Shown: one piece after another, positions 7,969 through 14,643 of the stretch
How the letters are laid out: every line of letters begins with the position of its first letter
Position numbering within the stretch: the stretch's first letter is position 1
Assembly: GCA_003551645.1 (NCBI GenBank)
Contig: PUND01000124.1
Location: 1 to 55,566 of the forward strand
DNA: 55,566 nt
Direction of reading: 5' to 3'
Source of the DNA: Phycisphaerae bacterium
Lineage (GTDB): Bacteria; Planctomycetota; Phycisphaerae; SM23-33
The notes under the pieces: model-generated
What the model saw: the letters and a program-made list of their open reading frames with translations, nothing else
Told to the model about the DNA's origin: nothing
Database searches by the model: none
Made by a program: the position numbers and the translations under genes

Positions 7969-9584
7969 CTTGCCGATGGCTCCTGTTGCTGCCGGTCGCT
8001 GCCGAGTTCGGTCAGCAGCTTGTACTCAACGGCGTCCACCAGCGCCAGCCAGGACGCCTCTATGATGTTCTCGCTGACGCCGACGCTACCGAAATAGGCC
8101 TCTCCGCGGGCGTCGTGCCAGTCGATGACCACGCGGACCTTCGCGGCGGTCTCGGCCTGGGTGTTGACCACGCGGACCTTGTAATCCACCAGGTGCAGGT
8201 CGTCAACGCGGCGGTAGTGCGGGCGCAGCGCCGAGCACAGCGCCTTGTGCAGCGAATCGACCGGACCGTCGCCGGCGGCGACGGTGTGTTCCTGCGCGCC
8301 GTCTATCGTCAGGCGGACGATCGCCTCGGTGTCGGCCTCGGCGGCGTCCTGTTTGAAGATAACGCACCTGTAATGGTCCAGCTCCCACAGCTTGCGGTAC
8401 CACCTGCCGCCAAGTATGCGGCGGATAAGCACGTTGAAGCTCGCCTCGGCCGCCTCGAACTGATAGCCCTCGGACTCCAGTTGCGTAAGCTTCTCCAGGA
8501 CCTTCCTCTGGGCGTCCTTGTCCCGGCCTATGTCGAACTCCGCCGGCGCCAGTGCCGCGATGTTACTAACCCCGGAGACCTCGGATACCAGTATTCGGCG
8601 GGTGTTGCCGACGGTCTCCGGCTCCATGTGCTCGTAGGTGGTGGCGTTGCGCCGTACTGCGTGAACGTGCATGCCGCCCTTGTGGGCGAACGCGGCCGCC
8701 CCGACGAACGGCTGGTTCTCCCGCAGGTTCAGGTTCGCCACCTCATAAACGAATCGGCTGACCTCGGTAAGGTTCCTCAGCGTGCCCTCTCGCAGGCAAG
8801 TATAGCCGTACTTCAGGGCCAGGTTCGGTATCACCGCCGTCAGGTCGGCGTTCCCGCATCGCTCGCCGATGCCGTTTATGGTTCCCTGCACCTGCACCGC
8901 GCCGTGCGTCACCGCGGCGAGCGAGTTCGCCACGCCCACGCCGGCGTCGTTGTGGCAGTGGACGCCGAGCTTCACATCGCCGAGTTCGGCGCGGACGATA
9001 TCGACCGCCTCGGCGACCTGCTGCGGAAGGGCGCCGCCGTTGCTGTCGCAGAGCACCAGTCGCGTGGCCCCGGCTTCCATCGCCGCGCGCAGAGTATCCA
9101 AGGCGTATTGGCGATTGCCGCGCAGCCCGTCGAAAAAGTGCTCGGCGTCGTAGAACACCTCGCGTCCCTGACCGGTCAGAAAAGCCACCGAGTCGGCGAC
9201 CATCGCGAGGTTCTCATCCATGCTCACCCGCAGCACCTCACGGACGTGCATGTCCCAGCTCTTGCCCACCACCGTTACCACGGGCGTGTCGGCCGCCAGC
9301 AGGGCCTTCATGCCGGCGTCCTGGTCGGCCGGGAGGTCACGCCGACGGGTCATGCCGAAGGCGACGGGCGTGGAGTGTTTCAGCCCGCGGCCGCGAACGT
9401 CGCGGAAAAACGCCTCATCCTTGGGGTTGCTCAGCGGGTATCCGCCCTCGATGTAATCGATGCCCAGCCGGTCCAACGACTCGGCTATCAGCAGCTTGTC
9501 CTCCAGCGACAAGCTGACGCCCTCGGCTTGCGCGCCGTCTCGTAGCGTGGTGTCGTAGATTTCGACTCGTCTGTTGTGGTTCAT
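7965..9584 (-). CDS. cimA: (R)-citramalate synthase, isoleucine biosynthesis
   Basis: 539 residues from the ATG at 9584, with GGAGG 9 bases upstream. It is a DRE-TIM metallolyase of the LeuA/homocitrate synthase superfamily: YDTTLRDGAQAEG near the start, VHCHNDAG (metal-binding HxH) in the middle and NGIGERCGNAD, followed by a C-terminal LeuA-type allosteric domain with GDGPVDSLHKAL. The DGAQAEG variant and closeness to the long citramalate synthase type favour acetyl-CoA plus pyruvate to citramalate, the threonine-independent entry to isoleucine. The upstream leader peptide, with six Ile codons, independently supports isoleucine rather than leucine synthesis. A separate, typical leuA lies at 35005-36549. 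It is translationally coupled to valS. Confidence 0.93.
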   Translation of the reverse strand: MNHNRRVEIYDTTLRDGAQAEGVSLSLEDKLLIAESLDRLGIDYIEGGYPLSNPKDEAFFRDVRGRGLKHSTPVAFGMTRRRDLPADQDAGMKALLAADTPVVTVVGKSWDMHVREVLRVSMDENLAMVADSVAFLTGQGREVFYDAEHFFDGLRGNRQYALDTLRAAMEAGATRLVLCDSNGGALPQQVAEAVDIVRAELGDVKLGVHCHNDAGVGVANSLAAVTHGAVQVQGTINGIGERCGNADLTAVIPNLALKYGYTCLREGTLRNLTEVSRFVYEVANLNLRENQPFVGAAAFAHKGGMHVHAVRRNATTYEHMEPETVGNTRRILVSEVSGVSNIAALAPAEFDIGRDKDAQRKVLEKLTQLESEGYQFEAAEASFNVLIRRILGGRWYRKLWELDHYRCVIFKQDAAEADTEAIVRLTIDGAQEHTVAAGDGPVDSLHKALCSALRPHYRRVDDLHLVDYKVRVVNTQAETAAKVRVVIDWHDARGEAYFGSVGVSENIIEASWLALVDAVEYKLLTELGSDRQQQEPSAR

Positions 9585-9643
9585 GATTTCCGCCTCCGGC
9601 GGCCGTCTCGGCCGCCCCGGCCCGCACCAGCGAGCCGGCAAAC

Positions 9644-9677
9644 AAAAAAACCCCGAAGCTTTAGTCTCGCCTCAGGG
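9644..9677 (-). terminator. Attenuator terminator upstream of cimA
   Basis: On the minus-strand RNA, 9677-9670 (CCCUGAGG) pairs with 9658-9651 (CUUCGGGG) over 8 bp with two G-U pairs and an 11-nt loop. Seven U residues follow at 9650-9644. It lies between the leader peptide stop (9714) and the cimA start (9584). Its 5' arm is also the 3' arm of the alternative antiterminator. Confidence 0.85.
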
Positions 9678-9719
9678 CCTGCGGTGTCGGCTGGTTTACC
9701 GGCCGGTTCCGCCCTAAGG
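9670..9719 (-). promoter_or_regulatory. Antiterminator pairing of the isoleucine attenuator
   Basis: RNA segment 9719-9711 (CCUUAGGGC, which includes the leader stop codon UAG) can pair continuously over 9 bp with 9678-9670 (GCCCUGAGG), with one G-U pair. The second segment is the 5' arm of the terminator, so the two structures exclude each other. A ribosome stalled at the Ile codons (9752-9732) would leave the first segment free. A ribosome at the stop codon would cover it. Confidence 0.75.
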
Positions 9720-9824
9720 CGCGCAGCTTACAATGATTATGCCGATAATGATGCCCGCGCGGACGCCGACCGGCGGGTCCGAAGACCCGCTCAGGGCCGG
9801 GAGATTGCCTCGCATCGTCCGCAT
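9714..9824 (-). CDS. Isoleucine-rich leader peptide of the cimA-valS operon
   Basis: A 36-codon ORF from ATG 9824 to TAG, with GAGGAG ending 5 bases before the start. An in-frame second ATG lies at 9815. The C-terminal part reads AGIIIGIIIVSCAP: six Ile and one Val within eight codons, using ATC, ATT and ATA. The ORF lies between a good promoter and an overlapping antiterminator/terminator pair. That is the layout of leader peptides that sense charged tRNA (known for ilv, leu, his, trp and thr operons in other phyla). It is too hydrophobic and short to suggest an enzyme, and its function is inferred to be purely regulatory. Confidence 0.8.
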   Translation of the reverse strand: MRTMRGNLPALSGSSDPPVGVRAGIIIGIIIVSCAP

Positions 9825-9872
9825 CTCGGCTCCTCATCGCTGCGCGCCGATAGCGCTGAACCTGCCATTGTG

Positions 9873-9900
9873 ATTATATCGGCAGGGGTGATATCGTCAA
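9873..9900 (-). promoter_or_regulatory. Promoter of the cimA leader
   Basis: On the minus strand a -35 TTGACG (9900-9895) is followed by a 16-bp spacer and a perfect -10 TATAAT (9878-9873). Transcription would begin near 9866, about 40 bases before the leader ATG at 9824. Confidence 0.75.
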
Positions 9901-10003
9901 TTCACTTTCCCGCCCGTTTCCGCCGCGGGGCTTTGTGGAAAGCAGGGATTCAGGGGATGCATGGGATGGTTGTTGAGAAAAAAGCAACTTCCGGCGCCCC
10001 GGG

Positions 10004-10086
10004 GTTTCGAGCTTCGGATTTGTTTCGGATTTCGAGCTTCGGGTTTCGTATTTGTTTCGTATTTCGAGCTCCGAGTTTCGGATTTC
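10004..10086. repeat. Degenerate short repeat cluster (TTTCGAGCT...)
   Basis: TTTCGAGCT occurs at 10005-10013, 10030-10038 and 10062-10070, each followed by TTCGG/CCGAG and TTT-rich spacers such as ATTTGTTTCG. The composition (many TTTCG steps, locally AT-rich) differs sharply from the surrounding genes. It looks like an interspersed repeat family expanding and decaying in intergenic DNA. Confidence 0.65.
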
Positions 10087-10171
10087 CCCTGTAAGTGGCC
10101 ACAACTGGACGTTCGGTCCGGCTGGTAGTATAAAGGCAGTTGTGTTTTCCCACAGCCGAAGGAGTGAATTC

Positions 10172-11521
10172 GTGCCCCGAACCATCGCGGAGCTATCCCG
10201 AGACGTGCCGGTTTACGATGAGGTCGATGTGCTGGTCTGCGGCGGCGGGCCGGCGGGTTTCTGTGCGGCCGTCGCCGCCGCCCGAGCCGGAGCAAAGACG
10301 CTGCTTGTCGAACAGACCAACTGCATGGGCGGCATCGCAACCGCCGGCGGACACAACCACCTGTGCCTGTACACCTCCTGGGGCGGCGGCGACCGCGTGG
10401 TCGGCGGCGTGCCATGGGAGATGGTCCGTGGCGTGGTCGATGCCGGCTTCGGCGTCTATAACCGCGGAAACGCCGACTTTGAGCTGGAGGGTCTGAAGCT
10501 GGTCCTGGACCGTCTGGCGGCCGAGACGGGCGTGAAGGTGCTGTATCACACGCTCTTCGCCGACGCCATCGTCGATAACGGGCGCATCGCCGGCGCCTAC
10601 ATCCAGAACAAGTCCGGCCGACAGGCAGTACTTGCCAAACGCGTAATAGACGCCACAGGCGACGGCGACGTGGCCGCCTCCGCCGGATCGCCCTGGGAGA
10701 TGGGCCGCGATCCCGACGGCGCCTGTCAGCCGGCGACGCTGATGTTCCTCATCGGCGGTGTGGACTGGGACCGCGTGCAGCAGTTCCGCCAGGGCGACTG
10801 GAAACTAAAAAAAGTCTGGCAACAGGCCCAGCAGGCCGGGGACATGGAGCCGTTCCAGAGCCAGATAATGGGCTGGTGGTGGACGCCAACCCGGCCGGAC
10901 CAGGTGGGCGTGAACTTCACGCATCTTGTTGGTGTGGACTGCACCGATGCCGAGAGCATATCCGCGGCCACGGTCGAGGGCCGACGGCAGTCGCACCACA
11001 TGATCCCCGTGTTACGCAAGTACATTCCGGGAATGGAGAACTGCTACCTGGTTTCGACGGCGGCTCTGCTGGGCACGCGCGAGAGCCGCCGCGTGATGGG
11101 CGAGTATGTGCTGACCGACGAGGATGTGGTCGGCCAGAAGACTTTCGACGACAGCATCTGCTATGGCTCGTTCTTCATCGATGTGCACAACTGCACCGGA
11201 CCGGGGATGGACGCCGAGACGTGGCGGCCGGAACAGGGCTTCCGATACCAGATTCCATATCGCTGCATCGTGCCGAAGCAGGTGGACAACCTGCTGGTCG
11301 CCGGCAGGTGCATATCGGTCACGCACCGTGCGCTCGGCTCGACGCGGGTGATGCCGCAGTGCGGCGCGCTCGGCCAGGCCGCCGGCGAGGCCGCGGCCAT
11401 GAGCATCGACGCCGACGCCCCCCCGCGCAGCGTGGACATCGCCAAGCTGCAAGGCCGCCTTCGCACCGCCGGCGCGATAGTCGGCGAAGAGGATATCGTC
11501 CCGGACACAAAGCTGAGCTGA
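10172..11521 (+). CDS. FAD-dependent oxidoreductase (FAD_oxidored family)
   Basis: 449 residues from the GTG at 10172, chosen because GGAG ends 7 bases upstream; a longer upstream frame runs through repeat DNA. A Rossmann FAD-binding motif DVLVCGGGPAGFCAAVAAARAGAKTL starts near residue 20, split here as VLVCGGGPAGF then the GXXXA helix, with acidic LLVEQ closing the fold. RVIDATGDGDVAA and the C-terminal LLVAGRCISVTHRALGSTRVMPQCGALGQAAG are characteristic of the planctomycete-rich FAD_oxidored family, whose substrates are mostly unknown. It is a soluble cytoplasmic protein without a signal peptide. TAGTATAAAGG just upstream may be part of a promoter. No neighbour suggests a pathway. Confidence 0.85.
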   Translation: MPRTIAELSRDVPVYDEVDVLVCGGGPAGFCAAVAAARAGAKTLLVEQTNCMGGIATAGGHNHLCLYTSWGGGDRVVGGVPWEMVRGVVDAGFGVYNRGNADFELEGLKLVLDRLAAETGVKVLYHTLFADAIVDNGRIAGAYIQNKSGRQAVLAKRVIDATGDGDVAASAGSPWEMGRDPDGACQPATLMFLIGGVDWDRVQQFRQGDWKLKKVWQQAQQAGDMEPFQSQIMGWWWTPTRPDQVGVNFTHLVGVDCTDAESISAATVEGRRQSHHMIPVLRKYIPGMENCYLVSTAALLGTRESRRVMGEYVLTDEDVVGQKTFDDSICYGSFFIDVHNCTGPGMDAETWRPEQGFRYQIPYRCIVPKQVDNLLVAGRCISVTHRALGSTRVMPQCGALGQAAGEAAAMSIDADAPPRSVDIAKLQGRLRTAGAIVGEEDIVPDTKLS

Positions 11522-11960
11522 TCGTGTGCTGTGTCCGCAGCGGCGTGGCCGGCCCCGCTTGCGGCTTACCGGCCATCCGTGGCGACTATCTTGGTGCGGC
11601 TGCGCCGGAGCCAGGTTCTCAGGCGTCCGGCTCGTCGTTGACGGTCAGTTCCACGTCGGCCAGCGAGATAAGCTGTGGCGGCAGCGGCAGGAGGATGCTG
11701 GACCGCCTGGGGTTGCGGTTGTCGCTTGTGAACGGCCTTGCGGAAATCCCGGCGGGAAACGAGCGAAAGCACCTGTGCAAACAGACTGGCGACCGATACA
11801 CATATAAGCTTCTCCTGGATGGGGTGTTTGGGCTTCTATCAACCCCTATCCTACCCCATTCAGGAGCGTTTGTGTCCTATCGTGAAATCAGCATTGTTTT
11901 GGACGAGAGTGGTGTCCGAACACGTGTCAACGATGTGTCCGGCCTATGCAATAGCCCGCC
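11522..11960. other. 440-base gap; possible decayed minus-strand gene fragment
   Basis: No intact gene is supported. On the minus strand, one frame near 11690-11619 reads as a plausible protein tail, LLPLPPQLISLADVELTVND, ending at 11619. A different frame just upstream (about 11830-11720) also reads like protein, and both lack a usable start. This pattern could be a frameshifted remnant. It could equally be chance in high-GC DNA. Confidence 0.25.
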
Positions 11961-13172
11961 CTATTTTGTCAGCGACGGCGTTCGGAGTACGAATCCGTAA
12001 TCGTTCCGCTCCAGTCGGCCGAGCAGGGCGATGGACTTTCCGCTGATGACGGCGGCGTGCCCGTAGCGGTTGCGGATGGCGTCCACGGCGTGGTGGAGCT
12101 TTCGCAGCCGCTGCGCCGCCGGCGGCTCGAACAGCCGGCCCGGCCGCTTCCGCGTAAGACGTGACAGAACCACCCCCACGTGCCGCAGTGCCACTCGCCT
12201 GCCATGGAGCCGGCCGAGCATTTCGGAGGCGGCTTCAAATGCCTCCTCGTCCGACTCGGTCGGCTCGGTCAGCGTCCTTGAGGCGACGGCCGAGTGCCAG
12301 TCCTCGTAGCGGATGGAAAGCTCCACCCGCCCGACGCTCAGCCGGAGCTTGCGGGCCGAGCGCATCGCCCGCTCCAGCAGGTACCACAACATGCCGCGAA
12401 CCTGTGCCGGGTCGGTCTGCGGCCGGTGGAAGGTGGTCTCACGCGAGAGCGTCCGCGGCGTGCGCAGCCGGCAGGCGGGCTGGGTATCGGCGCCGCGGCA
12501 GCGGTCGTAAAGCAGTTCGCCCCGCCGGCCGAACATCGTCCGCAATTGTGCCCGCGAGAGCCGGCGAAGCTCGCCGATATGACGGATGTTCATGTCGCGG
12601 AGCTTGCGAGCGGTCTTCGGGCCGACGCCCGGAAGCTTGCCAATCTCCATCGGCGCCAGGAGGTCCGCCTCCGTGCCCGGCCGCGTCCACATAACGCCCC
12701 GCGGCTTGGCCAGGCCCGAAGCGAGCTTGGCCAGCATGCGGTTGGCGGCCAGGCCGACCGAGACAGGCAGGCGGACCTCCTCGGCGACGGCGCGTTGCAG
12801 CCGCCGGCCCAGCTCGTCGGGCCTGCCGTAGAGCCGCTCCATGCCGGTGGCCTCGCCGAATGCCTCGTCCAGGAACGTCTCCAGCGATACGGTGAATCGC
12901 CGACAGACATCCCAGACATGCTCGGCAAAGCAGCGATAGATCGGATACGAACCGGCCAGCACGACCGCCTGCGGGCAGAGCTTTCTGGCCTCGTGCAGAG
13001 GCATGCCCGCCCACAGCCCGAACCGCCGCGCCTCGTAGGAGCAGGACGCGATAACGCCGCTTCCGACGATGACCGGCCGATGCCGCAGCGCCGGTATCAG
13101 CAACTGCTCCACCGACGCGAAGAAGGCGTCAACGTCCACGTGGACCCACAGCGTTTTCGAAACATCACACAC
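11961..13172 (-). CDS. dinB: Y-family DNA polymerase (DNA polymerase IV type)
   Basis: 403 residues from the GTG at 13172, with AAGGAG 7 bases upstream. It is a translesion polymerase that copies damaged templates. The catalytic palm shows HVDVDAFFASVEQ with the first metal-binding Asp near the N-terminus. SYEARRFGLWAGMPLHEARKLCP follows and is the fingers region. The usual SIDEAFLD is replaced by FLDEAFGEATG, keeping the Asp-Glu pair. LPGVGPKTARKLRDMNI is the helix-hairpin-helix thumb region. A little-finger domain completes the C-terminus, ending without an obvious beta-clamp peptide. It follows a small conserved partner gene by 28 bases, apparently in one operon. Confidence 0.9.
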   Translation of the reverse strand: MCDVSKTLWVHVDVDAFFASVEQLLIPALRHRPVIVGSGVIASCSYEARRFGLWAGMPLHEARKLCPQAVVLAGSYPIYRCFAEHVWDVCRRFTVSLETFLDEAFGEATGMERLYGRPDELGRRLQRAVAEEVRLPVSVGLAANRMLAKLASGLAKPRGVMWTRPGTEADLLAPMEIGKLPGVGPKTARKLRDMNIRHIGELRRLSRAQLRTMFGRRGELLYDRCRGADTQPACRLRTPRTLSRETTFHRPQTDPAQVRGMLWYLLERAMRSARKLRLSVGRVELSIRYEDWHSAVASRTLTEPTESDEEAFEAASEMLGRLHGRRVALRHVGVVLSRLTRKRPGRLFEPPAAQRLRKLHHAVDAIRNRYGHAAVISGKSIALLGRLERNDYGFVLRTPSLTK

Positions 13173-13200
13173 GGCGGCGCTCCTTTCGGCCGATCGGGCG

Positions 13201-13449
13201 TCAGGCGACCACAAGCTGGTCCAGCCGCCACCGGACCTCGGCGGTATTGAATTGCAGGTAGTAGGTCTCCTCTCCGACCTGCACGCTGAAGTGCAGCCGC
13301 GGCGCATCCGCGTCGCGGTCCGTCCAGCGGGCGTTGATGCGTTCCACGCGATAGTCGCGCCCGCCCCAGCGAAAACTCAGCGGGCGCACCTCGCCGTCGG
13401 CGAAGCTCGCCACAACCCGGATCGGCTCGTCAATCCGCTCGATATTCAT
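13201..13449 (-). CDS. Small conserved protein upstream of dinB (DUF6504-like)
   Basis: 82 residues. It contains VRPLSFRWGGRDYRVERINARW, split as a beta strand-turn-strand unit with FRWGGRDYRV, and ends FNTAEVRWRLDQLVVA. From memory this resembles the small DUF6504-type proteins found beside DNA polymerase IV or DnaE2 genes in Actinobacteria; I cannot confirm the match. The all-beta, Trp/Arg-rich composition suggests a small OB- or SH3-like fold. Only 28 bases separate it from dinB, which suggests a role with translesion synthesis. That role is inference from position. Confidence 0.7.
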   Translation of the reverse strand: MNIERIDEPIRVVASFADGEVRPLSFRWGGRDYRVERINARWTDRDADAPRLHFSVQVGEETYYLQFNTAEVRWRLDQLVVA

Positions 13450-13887
13450 CTCAGCGCCCGAGGCGGCCGGAACCCGCCACCAGGCCGCCCGCGATCCCCC
13501 CCCGGCATTGCGGCGCCTGGTTCAACAGCATTGTCCTAACCGATACCTAACATATCATAGCCGTCCCGGCCGGGGCGGACAAGGGGAAAGTGAGCGAACA
13601 GCGAATAGCGACCAGCGAAAAGCTTGTCCTGGGCGAAACCAAAGGCCATGGGGCACGAGCGATCAGCTTGTCCGTAGAAGGGCCGCGCCGGTTTTATCTC
13701 CGGATATGCCGACCCCGCTTGACGGATTGTGTGTTGAATCAACAGAAGGCCAGGTCAATGCCGGCCGGGGCCATCAAACGGCCGGCGCACGAGCGTCGCT
13801 CGTTCGCCCGGGTTTTGATGGCTTTTGCCTTGGGCCGACCAAGGCGCTACAATTCAGAAGTAGTCAGAGTCCGGAAAGGAGCAGAAG
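13450..13887. other. 438-base gap with GCGAA-type repeat and a GC hairpin
   Basis: No gene is evident. GCGAACAGCGAATAGCGACC at about 13592-13611 is a short internally repetitive run (GCGAANNGCGA) related to one seen near 4090. A perfect 8-bp stem, GCCGGCCG (13760-13767) with CGGCCGGC (13779-13786), has an 11-nt loop but no T tract. The promoter of the following + strand gene should lie at the right end, but I see no strong match. Confidence 0.4.
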
Positions 13888-14163
13888 TTGGCGGAAGAGC
13901 AATCCAGATCGCGGCTGCTTGGTCTTGGGCTGGACAACGACGATGGGCACGTCCGCATCACTCGCGGAGAGAACTTCCATCTCTACGGCGGTTCGGCCGA
14001 GACGCACGAGGTGATGCAGGACAAGTGTGTCCGCTTCAACGAGAAGCTTTCGGACCGCGGCAAGCTTCTGGACGACCTGGAAGCCAACGAGCTGGCCGAT
14101 CTCGCCGGCGAGTGCGAGATGAACCTTCTAGTGCGGAAGCGCGGTCCTGCTCAGGACGGCTGA
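13888..14163 (+). CDS. Small conserved hypothetical protein
   Basis: 91 residues starting at TTG 13888, which has AGGAG 6 bases upstream; no ATG start exists in this frame. The sequence is acidic and hydrophilic with no signal peptide or membrane segment. It contains GLDNDDGHVRITRGENFHLYGGSAETH, here cited only as the GENFHLYGGSAETH core, and a helical ECEMNLLVRKR end. I do not recognise the family, but codon use and the good ribosome binding site support a real gene. It looks like a small soluble protein of the type conserved in planctomycetes (impression only). Confidence 0.65.
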   Translation: MAEEQSRSRLLGLGLDNDDGHVRITRGENFHLYGGSAETHEVMQDKCVRFNEKLSDRGKLLDDLEANELADLAGECEMNLLVRKRGPAQDG

Positions 14164-14347
14164 AAGCCCGTTGGCCGGAGGTAGGATTTTAGCGGTTTTG
14201 CTGTTGCCACGGATAACGGCGATAGCGACAATATAGGAAACACGTCAGGTTTATAGCCAAGGTTCTTGTGCGTATTGGCTCGGAGGCAGGCATCACGGGA
14301 ACGGAGGTCCCGCAAAGGAGGCCTTGGCAGAGTCTGGAGGGCTGCAA

Positions 14348-14539
14348 ATGCCGTATCCAGATCGCAATGTGCGGGCGTACAGGCCGAGTCAGTTCGCTCA
14401 GTTGGAGGAGCAGGAAGAAGACCCTGCGTGGCGCGAGAAGCAGGAGAAAGTGGCTCTGTATTCTCGACGCGCTCAGGCCGGACTGCCCCTGTTTGAAACG
14501 TCCGCGACAGATCAGTCGCAGGTGTCACCGAGCGCGTAG
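14348..14539 (+). CDS. Small conserved hypothetical protein
   Basis: 63 residues from the ATG at 14348, chosen over an earlier in-frame ATG at 14324 because GGAGG lies 7 bases upstream. The first two thirds are charged and helical (QLEEQEEDPAWREKQEKVAL). Then comes YSRRAQAGLPLFE, a compact motif that looks conserved, followed by a Ser/Thr-rich tail. There is no signal peptide. The function is unknown. It sits 184 bases after another small + strand gene and 104 bases before ispE, so a shared transcript is possible but not shown. Confidence 0.65.
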   Translation: MPYPDRNVRAYRPSQFAQLEEQEEDPAWREKQEKVALYSRRAQAGLPLFETSATDQSQVSPSA

Positions 14540-14643
14540 GACTGGCTGGCGCACTCTTCCCGGCCGCCCGTTGCGCACGGTCCGAAGTCAAGCTGCGCGA
14601 TTGGTCGTTGCTTTTGCGGGTCGGGTTGCCGTAAATACGCGGC

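Noticed and set aside
6184-8097. Very long + strand open frame (637 codons) opposite valS
   Set aside because: It is the antisense shadow of a fully conserved valS in GC-rich DNA; its composition (runs of Gly, Arg, Leu, Asp) is typical of such shadows.
7986-9545. + strand open frame (519 codons) opposite cimA
   Set aside because: Antisense of a well-supported enzyme; no ribosome binding site or recognised motif.
5056-9900. T-box riboswitch for valS or cimA
   Set aside because: No T-box-like stem or specifier loop is seen; the Ile leader ORF with its attenuator explains the upstream structure better.
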